Assembly: GCA_012845835.1 (NCBI GenBank)
Contig: JABAKD010000020.1
Location: 16,280,306 to 16,344,305, forward strand
Origin: Undaria pinnatifida
Lineage: Eukaryota; Sar; Phaeophyceae; Laminariales; Alariaceae
Length of the DNA: 64,000 bases
Direction of reading: 5' to 3'
Shown here: in pieces, positions 44,970 through 56,800 of the stretch
Position numbering within the stretch: the first letter of the stretch is position 1
How the letters are laid out: every line of letters starts with the position of its first letter
Translations under genes and position numbers: made by a program
The notes under the pieces: generated by a model
What the model saw: the letters and a program-made list of their open reading frames with translations, nothing else
Database searches by the model: none
Told to the model about the DNA's origin: nothing

Positions 44970-45443
44970 GGTCTCATTGTCGCAAATAGCTGCGCGAACG
45001 GCAGAAAGGGCCTCACCGAGCAAGTTTTCCTCTCCTCTGGCATGGGCTGTTGGCCCTGGGACCATCCGCCCGGAGACCAACGCCCCACACTGGGTTCAGA
45101 GGGCAGGATTCAGCCAGAAGCTTGTTGTCAGAGCTCAAAAGGTGATTTTTGTTTTTGTGGCTGAATTCTGCGTGAATTTGGCGTAGGTGCCAGGTGACAC
45201 GGCGTTTTGCTTCTCCCTGTCCCCAACAGCGGAGTCAAAGTTGTCCACGCCTCGACCGATGCGTTTGCGTGTGCTTGGACGAGGCGACGACATAATGAGC
45301 CCCACTGCTCGATGGTCTTGCAAAAACTTGGTCTTTTCGGCCATCATGTCCTGCTCCGCGCAAGAATATGATACGTCGTCCACGGCAAACGACGAAGGGG
45401 ACCAGGGTGGAAAATAGGATGGGAGCTGCCAGAATAACACCAC
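44970..45443 (-). pseudogene. NADAR (DUF1768, YbiA-like) domain pseudogene
   Basis: In three adjoining minus-strand frames the translation gives SFAVDDVSYSCAEQDMMAEK, then MSSPRPSTRKRIGRGV and FDSAVGDREKQNAV with KFTQN, then NKLLAESCPLNPVWGVGLRA, and finally ENLLGEALSAVRAAI. These are successive blocks of a NADAR domain (AEQ-x-MMxxK, K-x-IGR-x-V, W/D-x-R, KFxQN, LxE-x-P-x-D/N-x-x-WGxG, NxLGxxLxxVR). Frameshifts lie near 45140 and near 45030, so the copy is inactive. NADAR proteins act in ADP-ribose-related and riboflavin-intermediate chemistry. Here the domain sits immediately 5' of the gypsy RNase H remnant, so it may have been carried by the element. Confidence 0.7.
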
Positions 45444-45495
45444 TTGGCTGTGGGGTATTCGAGAGAAGGGTCAAAATCCGTGTTGAAATTTGGGC

Positions 45496-45930
45496 CTGCA
45501 ATGTCCCCGTCCAGGAACACCAGGCCTCGGGAGCACGACGCGAATCCGAACCCGTGGTATCTCGCCTCGGGTCTTTCTTCGCTCGTTGGCGGAAAAGCGC
45601 GAGAATCCGCTCTAACTGCGCCCGAAAAATGGCAAAAACCGACGGTGCCAACCCGTCGGTAGCCTCGTTCGGCATTTGTGGGTCTGCAATGTCCCCTTTT
45701 GGGAACACCAGTCCTCGGCTACTTGGGCGTGTAATGTCCCCTTGCGGGAGCACCAGGCCTCAGGAGCAACATGCGAGTCTGAACCTGGGGTTTCTCGCCT
45801 CGGGTCCTCCTCACTCGCTGGCGGAAACTCGTAAGAAGCCGCCCTCATTGCACCCGAAAACGAGTCCAACACCGACGGTGCCAACCCGTCGGTAGCCTCG
45901 TTCGGCATTTGGGTCTGCAATGTCCCCGTC
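45496..45930. repeat. Direct repeat of ~185 bp, period ~240
   Basis: The segment from TGTCCCCGTCCAGGAACACC to the CGGTGCCAACCCGTCGGTAG block (45496-45680) recurs at about 45736-45925. Short extra copies of TGCAATGTCCCC...GGAACACCAG sit at 45688 and 45919. On the minus strand both units give similar frames (PNEATDGLAPSV and DPRR-x-T). The repeats lie between the NADAR pseudogene and the first TRIM, and may be remains of the 5' part of a larger retroelement. Confidence 0.7.
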
Positions 45931-45951
45931 TGGGAACACCAGTCCTCCATT

Positions 45952-46322
45952 TGTTAAGGAATTAGTGGGGTATTAGTCCGTTTGACCACTTGCAACTGGT
46001 TAACCAATAGCTTACCCAAACTAAGCCTTATAACACTCTCCCCCCCTGAAACGGCGGGATAGCAGGTCGGCCGGAAATACGGCGGACCTCTGTCAACATC
46101 CAAGCCGTTTCATTTCCTGGGTATACCGGGGAGAGTATTTTTCAAGTTCGCCATGGGAAAATCTGAAAAAGTTTATTATGGTGCATGTGGGGATCGAACC
46201 CACGACCCAAAAACCCATGGTCTGTCGACGACGCCATTTGTTAAGGAATTAGTGGGGTATTAGTCCGTTTGACCACTTGCAACTGGTTAACCAATAGCTT
46301 ACCCAAACTAAGCCTTATAACA
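45952..46322 (-). mobile_element. TRIM-like miniature LTR retrotransposon with identical 84-bp LTRs
   Basis: Two 84-bp direct repeats, 45952-46035 and 46239-46322, are identical base for base and bounded by TGTTA...TAACA. Read on the minus strand, the first LTR is followed after two bases by TGGCGTCGTCGACAGACC, placed like a tRNA primer-binding site. The last LTR is preceded by GGGGGGGAGAG, a good polypurine tract. The 203-bp interior has no coding capacity but carries a tRNA-like T-arm (GTGGG-TTCGATC-CCCAC followed by ATGCACCA) with a B-box. No clear target duplication is visible. Identical LTRs suggest recent mobility or gene conversion. Confidence 0.8.
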
Positions 46323-46559
46323 TTACTATGCTATGATACAGGGTTTGCGTCAGGGATGCGCGGTACCGGTCCTGGTTCGCGAACGGTTCGCAAACCCATA
46401 CAAGATTCTCGAAATATAAAACGAGGGGTCTCTTGCTGAAGGTTTGGCATCAGCCCCCTCTACAAACAAATCGCCGTACAAACTTTGGAAACCCCACTGT
46501 TTTAGCGTGTTCTCTCACAAGGCGATGATAAGAGATCCACCCCCCTGTACCGCAAGTAT

Positions 46560-47215
46560 GGGCCGTAAATAGCGGTTCATGAGGGTGGCTCTCCCAATAA
46601 TTGCTCATTTTGGGGTATCGTGGATAGGTTCGCGCTTATATCTGCGGTAGCGCGTACCCTCACTGGTTGTGGTGTCAAAGGGAGTGGTCGGTCAAGGGAT
46701 CAAAACCGCGGTCACCCATATATAAATCCCATTATATATTATTTATAGCGTGTTTGCTCAACAACCCTCTTTCTTTGTGGGACGCGTGCGTGTAGCGACA
46801 AAAAAAAAACGACGATTTTATTGCGCAAGTTTCGGCGGTATAGACTACTATATAGCGGTTCTTGAGTGCGGTTATTTCCCCAACTAATTGGTCATCATTG
46901 TGCGGTGTTACCAATGGCGGGTTCGCGCTTACTCTACCCTGCGGTATCACGCGTCCTCCCTGGTTGAGAGTAAGGGCGCGGTCAAGCCAGGGATCAAACC
47001 GCGTTCTCCCAGTCGGTGTATACAGCATCTACACATTTTATGTTTGCCTAGTCAAGGGAGGATCAAATCGCGTTCTCCCAGTCAGCGAATACATGGGAGC
47101 ATGTTAGCTTACTGTTAACAACCGTTTTCGGACGCGTGTATTGCGCCAAAAAAACGACAATATTGCGATATTATTACGTCAAGCTTTTGTTAGGGAGAGC
47201 ATGCACCAGTTACTA
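46560..47215. repeat. Two diverged direct copies of a ~300-bp unit
   Basis: 46610-46850 and 46920-47180 share GGTTCGCGCTTA, a GGGATCAAA-CCGCG block, a GGACGCGTG segment and an AAAAACGACRAT segment in the same order. The word GGATCAAA-CGCG-TCTCCCA occurs three times. It lies between the TRIM at 45952 and the TRIM cluster at 47221. Confidence 0.55.
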
Positions 47216-47220
47216 CTAAC

Positions 47221-47998
47221 TGTTAAGGAATTAGTGGAAATTAGTGGGGTATTAATCCGTTTAGACCGCTTGCAAAAGGTCAACCAATAGCTTACTGTTA
47301 GGTATTAGTGGGGTATTAGTCCGTTTGACCGCTTGCAAGAGGTTAACCAATAGCTTACCCAAATTAAGCCTTATTTATTAACGCTCTTCCCCCCTGAAAC
47401 GGCGGGATGGCAGGTCGGCCGGATACACGGGCGGACCTGTCAATATCCAAGCGGTTTCATTTCCCGGGGATACCACAGGGAGAGTATTTTTCAAGTTCGA
47501 CATGGGGAAAGTCTGAAACAGTGTTTATGGTGGATGTGGGACTCGAACCCACGACCCAAAAAAAACATGGTCTATCGACAACGCCATTTGTTGAGGTATT
47601 AGTGAGGTATTAGTCTGTTTGACCACTTGCAAAAGGTTAACCAATAGCTTACCCAAACTAAGCCTTATAGCTTTATCCAAATTAAGCCTTATTTATTAAC
47701 GCTCTTCCCCCCTGAAACGGCGGGATAGCAGGTCGGCCGGATACACTGGCGGACGTGTCAGTATCCAAGCGGTTTCGTTTCCTGCGGATACCGGGGAGAG
47801 TATTTTTCAAGTTCGACATGGGGAAAGTCTGAAAAAGTTTATTATTGTGGATGATGGCATTCGAACCCACAACACAAAAAAAAACATGGTCTGTCGCCGA
47901 CGCCATTTGTTAAGGAATTAGTGGGGTATTAGTCCGTTTGACATTTCTTGCAAAAGGTTAACCAATAGCTTGCCCAAACTAAACCTTAGAACATAACA
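47221..47998 (-). mobile_element. Tandem cluster of TRIM copies (LTR-internal-LTR-internal-LTR)
   Basis: LTR-like units related to the 84-bp LTR lie at 47221-47295 (truncated), 47296-47383, 47589-47670, a 3' fragment at 47671-47702, and 47908-47998. Two internal segments, 47384-47588 and 47703-47907, match the interior of the 45952-46322 element. They include the polypurine-like CCCCCCTGAAACGG end, the GAGAGTATTTTTCAAGTTCG block, the T-arm-like sequence and the TGGCGTYGKCGAYAGACC site. The arrangement looks like several elements joined through shared LTRs, as from unequal recombination or nested insertion. Copies are diverged from each other, so they are older than the 45952 copy. Confidence 0.75.
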
Positions 47999-48004
47999 CT
48001 GTAG

Positions 48005-48510
48005 TAAACGCGCGTGCTACGACAGAGGTGCGCCACTTTTTTCTTAATACTACCCCTCACGTGAAGGGATCAAGACATGTCCTTATTAACCAAAAAACTG
48101 ATTTCGACGAAAATAAAACCGCTTTGATCCCGGATGAAAAATCCCACATGGCCTAGTCCCACACTACCCGGAAAGATGACATTCCGGGTGGCTATCTCCA
48201 CCGAAATTGACCCTCAGGGGACAGGCCGGGTCGACATACACACGCATCCGTATACAACGGCAGATTGCGCTGCCGGGGTTGCAACGAAGACCACTGATAG
48301 GGACAGCTTACGCTATACCTACAATGGGATCCGAAGGGTGCGCCAGCTAGCGTTGGGCTGCGAAAGCAACTGAGTTAAGCTTTATTTTTCCCCATCCGCC
48401 GGAGGATAAAAAGAAGAAAAAAAAAAGCCTAGGTATAGACTACAACGAGAATGATCATGCAAAAAAACAACCTATTTCCGACGATTTTGCGTTAACCACT
48501 CTTGAAACTA
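48005..48510. mobile_element. Diverged, interrupted relative of the 13465 MITE
   Basis: GCGCGTGCTACGACAGAGGTGC at 48008-48029 matches the 13465 terminal repeat with few changes. CGGATGAAAAATCCCACATGGCCTAG near 48130 matches the interior, as do CATGCAAAAAAAC and CCGACGATTTTGCGTTAACC near 48455-48500. About 250 bp of unrelated sequence (48170-48420) separates the two halves. Confidence 0.55.
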
Positions 48511-48806
48511 GAACGCCTAGATGGGCCCTGAATCTGGGGGCCCAACCAATTTTGATATTGCTTGCTTTGGAAGGTATGCGCGATAGAACCATCCGCGACT
48601 ACAACGTATTTCTATAAGTTTTGCTGAGAAACATTAAAACAATCCGAAAGAATTGGCCCCTAAAACAGAGGGAAAAAAAAGGTCGATGTTTTTGGGCCCA
48701 CTGATGTTCTTGGGCCCACGTCAGTTAATTAAGTTTCATCAACACGTCTGGCTGGGATATTTTGACCTCCAACAGAATACAAAATAATAATGACAATAAT
48801 AATGAC

Positions 48807-49190
<384 letters not shown>

Positions 49191-50204
49191 GGTTTGTACT
49201 CAAGAACACCGCAGGGAGGTGCGAATCTCCAACGCTGTGCGTACACGCGTTCCTCTAAGGCAACGGCCGCAGAATGTGGGCGGTGTTGACGATCACCGGA
49301 CGAGTAGACGTGCTCGGTAGAGAGACAGAAGAATCTCAGGTAGAGATGGGGACAGTAGGAAGTGTGAGAGGTGTGCGAGGGTGCACCCTCGCACTCCTCT
49401 CGGACGAAAATAAGGGGCAACGAGCTGAGGAAGCGTCTGGGAAGACGTCTTGAGGTTCCTCGGGATGTTGTACCCTTCCTTGTGGCTCGGAGTGTGAGTG
49501 AGAACGACATCGCTCCGAGAGACGATCTTTCTAGGGGAACGTGCGGAACGTTCCTGAAGGTTCTAGAATTTGTGTTCAGACGCAAGTAGGCAGGTTGGGT
49601 TCAGAGCATTGTGACCCACATTACCCCCCAGTTTTGATGGTGTTAGAGCGCTCACTCCATCAAAATTACAGAGCAATGGGAACACAGGCTCTGGTAATTC
49701 AACCTTCCGAAGACGCTATTTCGAAGAGTCTCCTCAAAATCTTCGAAAGTATGAACTGCCGTCGACGCCAATAAGGGTTTGTACTCAAGAACACCGCAGG
49801 GAGGTGCGAATCTCCAACGCTGTGCGTACACGCGTTCCTCTAAGGCAACGGCCGCAGAATGTGGGCGGTGTTGACGATCACCGGACGAGTAGACGTGCTC
49901 GGTAGAGAGACAGAAGAATCTCAGGTAGAGATGGGGACAGTAGGAAGTGTGAGAGGTGTGCGAGGGTGCACCCTCGCACTCCTCTCGGACGAAAATAAGG
50001 GGCAACGAGCTGAGGAAGCGTCTGGGAAGACGTCTTGAGGTTCCTCGGGATGTTGTACCCTTCCTTGTGGCTCGGAGTGTGAGTGAGAACGACATCGCTC
50101 CGAGAGACGATCTTTCTAGGGGAACGTGCGGAACGTTCCTGAAGGTTCTAGAATTTGTGTTCAGACGCAAGTAGGCAGGTTGGGTTCAGAGCATTGTGAC
50201 CCAC
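49191..50204 (-). mobile_element. Second TRIM-like element with ~430-bp LTRs, inserted in an AAT tract
   Basis: 49191-49620 and 49775-50204 are direct repeats that look identical over their length. On the minus strand each begins TGTGGGTCAC and ends at ACAAACCC. After the 5' copy comes TTATTGGCGTCGACGGCAG, in which TGGCGTCG would be the primer-binding site, shared with the 84-bp-LTR TRIMs. Before the 3' copy is ACTGGGGGGTAA, a polypurine-like tract. The interior is only about 155 bp and non-coding. AAT repeats flank both sides, so a target duplication cannot be told apart from the host repeat. The 172-residue frames inside the LTRs are not recognised as genes. Confidence 0.75.
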
Positions 50205-50249
50205 AATAATAATAATAATATTAATAACAATAATAATATTAATAATAAC

Positions 50250-50323
<74 letters not shown>

Positions 50324-50350
50324 TAATAATAATGATAATAATAACAATAC
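50205..50350. repeat. (AAT)n microsatellite, right part
   Basis: AAT triplets with a few AAC and ATG changes continue the tract seen left of the TRIM and end in ACTACTACT. Confidence 0.9.
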
Positions 50351-50385
50351 TACTACTACTACTAATAATAATAATACATAAATAT

Positions 50386-50970
50386 AAGGACCGTTTGAGT
50401 ACTAATATGATATTCAAACGACCCTTAAACTTTACGCCGGCATGTCACTTGAAAACAAAGCTGACAAGAGCATCAGTAGCAGCAGCAGCAGCGAGAGGTG
50501 GCGGCCAACAGGCGGGTAGAGCATCGCAGGCTCCGATCAAAGCAATCAGCTACTACAACAGCAGCCACACGCGCAGAGAGTTGCAGGCTGCTGCTGCTAA
50601 GGGGCTAGACTGTTGCTGGGCGGCAAGATCGTAGCGTGGTGCTCTGTGCCAAAATAGGGAAATGTATGCGTACGAAGAATACCAACCTGAACATAAACAT
50701 AAGGACCGTTTGCGTACTAATATGATATTCAAACGATTCTTACAATTTACGCCGGCATGTCACTTGGTACTTGACAGAAGCAGCAGTAGCAGCAGCAGTG
50801 ACAAGTAGTGGCGTAAGGCGGGTAGTGCAGGCTCCGATCAAAGCAATCAGCTACTACAACAGCAGCCACACGCCCAGAGAGTTGCAGGCTGCTGCTGCTA
50901 GGGGGCTGGACTGCTGCTGGGCGGCAGGATCGAAGCGCGGTGCTCTGTGCAAAAATAGGGAAATGCGCCT
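50386..50970. repeat. Tandem duplication of a ~300-bp unit, each starting with a hairpin
   Basis: Unit 1 starts at 50386 and unit 2 at 50701. Each begins with the palindrome AAGGACCGTTTG...CAAACGA and continues with TTACGCCGGCATGTCACTTG, a CAGCAG run, GGCTCCGATCAAAGCAATCA and GTGCTCTGTGC. Similarity is about 85 percent by eye. No protein is recognised in the GC-rich part. Confidence 0.75.
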
Positions 50971-50999
50971 ACGTGTACCCTCTACGAGCAGGAAAATGC

Positions 51000-53800
51000 G
51001 GTTTGCATCAAAATCTTACGTGCGTGCACGGGGATAGGGGATGCAGAAACCTAATCCCCGGGGATGTTGCGGAAACCCGGGGATTTGCCATTTTTTTGGA
51101 TGTGCCCAAGGCCAAAAAAGTTTAAAAGGCCTGCCACGCGCGATACACTGCACGGATCGCGCCCAAACCTCCGGCAACGTGAGCCCGACGGTCGAATTGT
51201 GCCCACTTCACCCCACGTTTCGGACAAAGGTGCGAGCACGAAGAGATGTGCCCGAAGAAGAAAAAAAAAACACAATTATACATATGCATATATGTACCGG
51301 TTCGAAAACAGCACCGTTCCTAGTTCTCACTCACAAATTGGCACACACTGGCTACGAATAGCTGCTTGCCGCGGAAAAACACGTTAAGTCACTCGTTCAA
51401 CCGCCCAACAGAAAAAAGTATTAAAAAAAAACAACGCACGTTCAGTGGCGTGCGCAATACCTGGTACATCAGTTGTCACAGTATTAACTCTCACTCACTC
51501 CTAGTCCTATACTTTCAACGCTTCCAAATACATAGGATCGAGCTGTTCAGTTAAACATATCCGTACCAGAGTATCAGGTAATGGGTACAGCCTGCCTGCC
51601 CCGCCTCCCTACCGCCCCCCCCTCCTCTAAAGTTAGAAGGAAAAAATCAAAAGACACAATAAAAACGTCGTACCTGGTACGTATAATACCTCTTACTGCT
51701 ACAGTAGTAGTCGTCGTCTGTTTTGAGGCAACAAGACGCTCGGGTTTAATATCGACCCAACAAAAAACATGAAAATCAGGCGCAGCCGACGAAAAAAAAA
51801 CGAGTGCACTGGCGATGATGGTGATGTTCCCACATTTCCCTGAAATCTAGCGCGTGGCCACCAAAAACAAGCCAAAATAATGTCCCGTTGGAAAAAAAAA
51901 AAAAAAATAACCAGGGGTTCCCACGGGTCCGGTCTCTTCTGGCAGGTCGGGTCGGGTCGGGGCCAGAGATATTTGAAAAAAAACGCCCTGCCCCGACCTG
52001 ACCGACCCGTGAGATTTCGAACACCTTCTGATCCGACCCGAGCCGGCTCGCGAGAGTTTGAAAACCTCGTGACCCGATCCGCGGGTCGGACCACGATCCG
52101 TGAAAAGCCCTGAACAATAAACACTCGTATCATCTTATACGTGCACTGCTGTAGTGCTGGCACTCGGCGCACCGCTTGTCCAGCTAGCGGTATCTAACTG
52201 GTGTTTTCACAAACTTTACTACTGTATTTTCTGACTGCTACCTGCCAACAATTATGCTCCAAACCACTCCATAATCTCCCGCTTCCCCTCACGCCATGGA
52301 CGGTATGAACCTCGTCACCACACCGGTCCGTCCTCCATCTGATACATTACAACAACCGGGTGCGCATCTACCGTTCCTGGTACAGTAGTGATCCCTCTAC
52401 AGTGCCGATAGGTGCCAGCCTGGAACACCGGCACTACAGCAATGGTCCCTCTATAATGCCGGTATGTGCACTATAGATGGAAATATCGGCACTACAGCGG
52501 ATACCGGCACTATTCCGCATACTACTGGTTGTTCCCATCCGTACCAAGCGACATTACAGGCACTATATGTAGCGGGCAACCGGCAATACTCAACCGGCAC
52601 TATAGAGGGACCTCTGCTGCACTATACTCATTACTACTGCCACTACTGCCGCTGCATCATGGGCGGTACCTATGGTCCTCTTTCCCAGTAAAAAAATCCG
52701 ACCTGTAAGATTCAACGTACAGATCCAAGCCACAGGATCCAAGTTCATATGAGTCAAATTCAAGATCAAATCGATCAAGATCCAAGCTACAACATCCAAC
52801 AACGTCCAGTAAGCCAGACCGAAAACGAGGGGATGCTTTCCCACGGGACCCCCTCCCTGTCCCCCCAAAAGTACTCTACCCCCCCTCCCTCTGCCCAGAG
52901 TGCTCCCTCCGTCCCGGCATCGTAGGGATGCGAGGGTCTGTGGCTATACGACTGCGATGCAAGAAGTGAGTACACCCCCCTCCCTCCCTCCGCGGATAAA
53001 AAGCACACAAGCAGTCTACTTACTGGATAGTTGTGTGAGTCAAAGTGAGCCAACTGTTAAGTAGTTGTTGCCCCTAAACGAACGACCAGGCAGAACAAAA
53101 ACGCAACAACACGTTAAGGGTACGAATGAAAACAAACAGCGAGCATACGGACGGCACACGGGTACGGACAGACAGCTTCCACGACAAAAAAAAAACGTCT
53201 CAAAAGCCGGAGCAATCACCCGCCGTCGAGTATCCATTTCGCGCCCTACTATAGGCAGCGAGGGGAAGGAGAGGGGCAGGAACCGAGGGATGGGGGAGGA
53301 GAGCGCGGGTGTGTGAGGGGGTCCTACTCGCAGCCTCGGCGATGAGAGGTAAGACCTGGAGGCGGTCGGCATCCCGCAACCTGCCCACATTACTCACGGA
53401 CTTCCCCCCTCGCTCGTGCCCCCCCTGCCTCCCTGCTGCCGCCCCCTCTCCCGCGCAAAAGCGTTTTTACTGTGGGCAATCGGGAAACAAACCCTGATGA
53501 CAAAATGTATTTTACATTACGTCGTCGCCTGACGACACACTTTTGTCATACCATCGTAAAAAAAGAATACCATCACTACCGCCCCCCCTTTCCCCATGCG
53601 TAGCTTTGGCAGAAACAAGTTTCGACGAAGTCCTCGATCTCAAAGCTGAAGTAGAGGTGTTGTTTGTATCAATTTTCAGTCTCGCAGCTGAGACGTCCTC
53701 TTACTTTGTACAACCTCGCAGCCGAAGCTTACACAACATCACAGCAGCAGCTGAGGCAGGTCCTTTTTTTCCCTTTTCTCGTTCTTGTCGAAAAGACAAG
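51000..53800. other. Gene-free stretch between the TRIM and the hAT-like gene
   Basis: Apart from the miniature element at 51912-52112, CACTATAG/CGGCACTA words at 52390-52620 and a decayed dispersed repeat at 53610-53700, I see no supported feature. Confidence 0.45.
51912..52112. mobile_element. hAT-like miniature element, uninterrupted copy
   Basis: The ends CAGGGGTTCCCACGG and CCGTGAAAAGCCCTG are imperfect inverted repeats. The interior has GGTCGGGTCGGG and CCGACCCG words, matching the element at 13352-13829. An exact 8-bp duplication is not evident (AAAATAAC on the left, AACAATAA on the right). Confidence 0.55.
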
Positions 53801-53804
53801 GTCA

Positions 53805-56800
53805 TCATCCGTGATGGAGGAGGTGGTGGTGCCCTCGAGCAGCAGCTATCATGGCCCTCCCCCTAAGCTCATTGACTTCTCTCACAAGATGGCTGTTCAT
53901 CCTCACCATCAGCATCTGCTCTACCTTCCTGGGAGGCATAGTAGCCCTCAGCACATCCACCGCCGACGCTAAGTCAAGACTCCCAAAGTGCCTCTTGCCC
54001 TGACGGCTTGTCGTTTCCACACCAGCATGCAACCTCGCCAGCAACCCCAGGTGCGGCCACCGCGCGGGCGGCACCGTCCTCTCCACCCCCCCACCTCTCG
54101 CCCCCGACCCATGAAGCTTCCAAAACTCCAGCAGACCCTGCCTCCTGCCCACCGGTTCCAGCATATATTCACCCAGCTCTGTCACGGCTTCTTCCGCGCG
54201 AGGGCGGCGCGGGGCTCCCGTGTCCCCCCCTCCCCCCCCGCCCGAGCGAGACCTCCCCATTGACAAAGTTTGGGCCTGCCTCATTTTATCCAGCCTGCTG
54301 AGCTTCGCGAATGCCGCACCCCCTCCTGCTGACCCGACCGCCCCTGCTCCCCCTCCTCGCTGAGGGAGCGAGGCAGGGGAGGACGCGGAGGAGGCGGGAA
54401 CGGAGGGGGGAAACGCGGCTCGTGGTCCCACCCCCCCGTCATCGAATGCCTCCTCGACCGTGCCCTCAAACGACCTCAATTCAGCGGTGACAATTGTCAG
54501 AGCGCGGAGCTTCAGAACACTCCCCCCATTAGCGCAAGAGTTAGGGCAGCAGTTCTTAAAAGCTGGGTCTAGCAGCAGTGACGCCGCCTCCGCATCTTCC
54601 CCCGCGCGGCCCAGCCCGTTCTCCTCCATGCCCGCCCCGAGGACCAACAACAGCTCCCGAGCTCCGGGGGTCAAATCTTCCACCGGTCTCGACGATAACT
54701 CCCCGCCTTTATCATCCGAACTCCGAATGTCCTGAGCAGGGTACACGAACGACTGATGCAGGTTCGCGTGGAGCCCGATAGCTTCGCCGAGTAACACCGC
54801 CCCTGTAGCGCCCCGCGCCCCCCCCGCGCCTTCTGCGAGGGTTTCCGTTAGAACTTCGGAGGCCGGGTCCAAAATGCTAACGACTTCTCGGATCGTTTGC
54901 ATCTCTGAGGGGAGGAGGGTGCTGTCGCTGGGGTTCGCACGGAAGAAGGCATTGACGGGATTCGCCAGCTGCAGGAGGCGGTCGAACAGGGCGTACTGTC
55001 CGGTCCACCTTTTGAATCGAGGAATCGGAATCGAGTGGGGTTTCGAGCGGGGTTTGGTTTAGTTGGGCGGTGGGGCGGTTTGGTTGGAGGGCGGGGAGGG
55101 GGCGGGGGATGATTTGGTTTGTTGTGGGGTTTAGTTTTGATGTCGCGCTGAATTGGTTTAGTTCAGTTTGGCTGGGTTTTGGGGGGGGGGTGATTCTGGT
55201 TTGGTTTGGCTTGGTTTGGTATTGGTTTTGATTTGCGATGGAATATAGTGTGTTTTGTTGATACAACTATTCCAAATACGTCAGCTTCGAATTGGATCAG
55301 TTTGATGGTCGATACTCATCGTTGCACGCTGCTTGATAAGATACTCCGGCCACGCGTTCTTACAGGTGATTCATCTTTGAAGGTATAGGTCAATGACTCC
55401 TCTGAATGCTGCCTTCGGTCAACAGGACAGTTTTACCTACGGCGATTTTTCTGTCTGCAATCTAATCATTATGTGCGCTGATGTAGTAAATAGCTACCAG
55501 GTACTAAAATATAGGAAGCATACACCAGGTATCATACAATAAACTATTATCAACAGTAAATAATGGGATAAATAGCATCACAAGGTAGGAAATATCATGA
55601 AGAGTAGGTATCAAAGCGAAAATGAAGAGTAGCAGTAACAGCAGCACTGTAGAGAACATCGCAAGAAAAAATAGAAGCACCCTATCGTAGAAAATTGGAC
55701 AGCATCATTTTGCAAGGGCGTACACTACCTCGTTTCTCTCGCAATGAAATCTGATAGCAACAACACATCTAGCTCTAACAGCAACAACACACCACGGGTT
55801 TGAACAGTTCACCCCATGGCATGATAACAACACAGTAGTAAAATACTACCAACAACATAATTTGTCCGGTTGTTTTGATTTATTTTGGTTCGGTTTGGTT
55901 TGGGTCGGTTCGGTTTGATTATATCTCGTTTGGTTTGGGCGTCGATCAATCCGACCCTTTAACGGACCTGGAGCTGTTGCACCGTGCAACCGCCAGAGAC
56001 ATGGACAGCCCCTCGATTCCCTCCCGAGCAGCAGCCTCGGGCACGGCCTCGCCAAAATCCGACGGCCGCGCCTGCCCAAGCTCCTCAACCATGGACATCG
56101 CGCGCCGCACAACCGCTCGCATCTTGCGGGTCACGTGCTTCTCCTCCTTACCATCACCTTCACCACCGCCACCATGGCCACCATCGCCACCATCACCGAC
56201 ACCATCACCACCATCACTACTGCGACCACCCCCGCCAGCTCCGCCTAAGGAGTTCGCCACCGTCAAATGCAAGCGGTATTCGGAGCACATGACGACGGAG
56301 AGGCCCAAGCCTTGAAGAGCGCCCCCGATCGCGGCTCCGCCGTCGCCCCCCTCCCCACCCGCAACAGTGGCGGCGACGTAGACGTCCTCAGGCTCCACCT
56401 TTCCACAGACGCCGACGAAAACGTCACTTGTCACCTAAGGCCGTCATGGGAGCACGGGGGGCGATAGGGGTGGTGGTGGTGGCGGTGGTGGATGGAGGGG
56501 GGCGGGGGGGGGGGGGGGTGAGGGCGTGTCGAGAGGGTGTTGTAGGATGGGGAAGGCGGGTGGATGGGGGGAGCGGGGGGGGGGAGGGTCGAAACGGGGT
56601 GAGGGGGGTGGGACGGGTCGTGAGCTTCGTGACAAAAAGAGTTACGACGTGAGTTGAGCAACAACTTTGCGAAACAAAACAGTTTTCCACGCACGCGAAC
56701 AATTTTCCAAAAAAAGACGAAAGGTGCAAAGCGCACACTTACTCCGCTTTTTGAAAGAGCAACTGTGATGCGTTTTTCTGATTCTCCGGGTCCAGTTCAA

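Noticed and set aside
44781-45190. Plus-strand frames over the NADAR region
   Set aside because: They are antisense shadows of a recognisable, though frameshifted, minus-strand domain.
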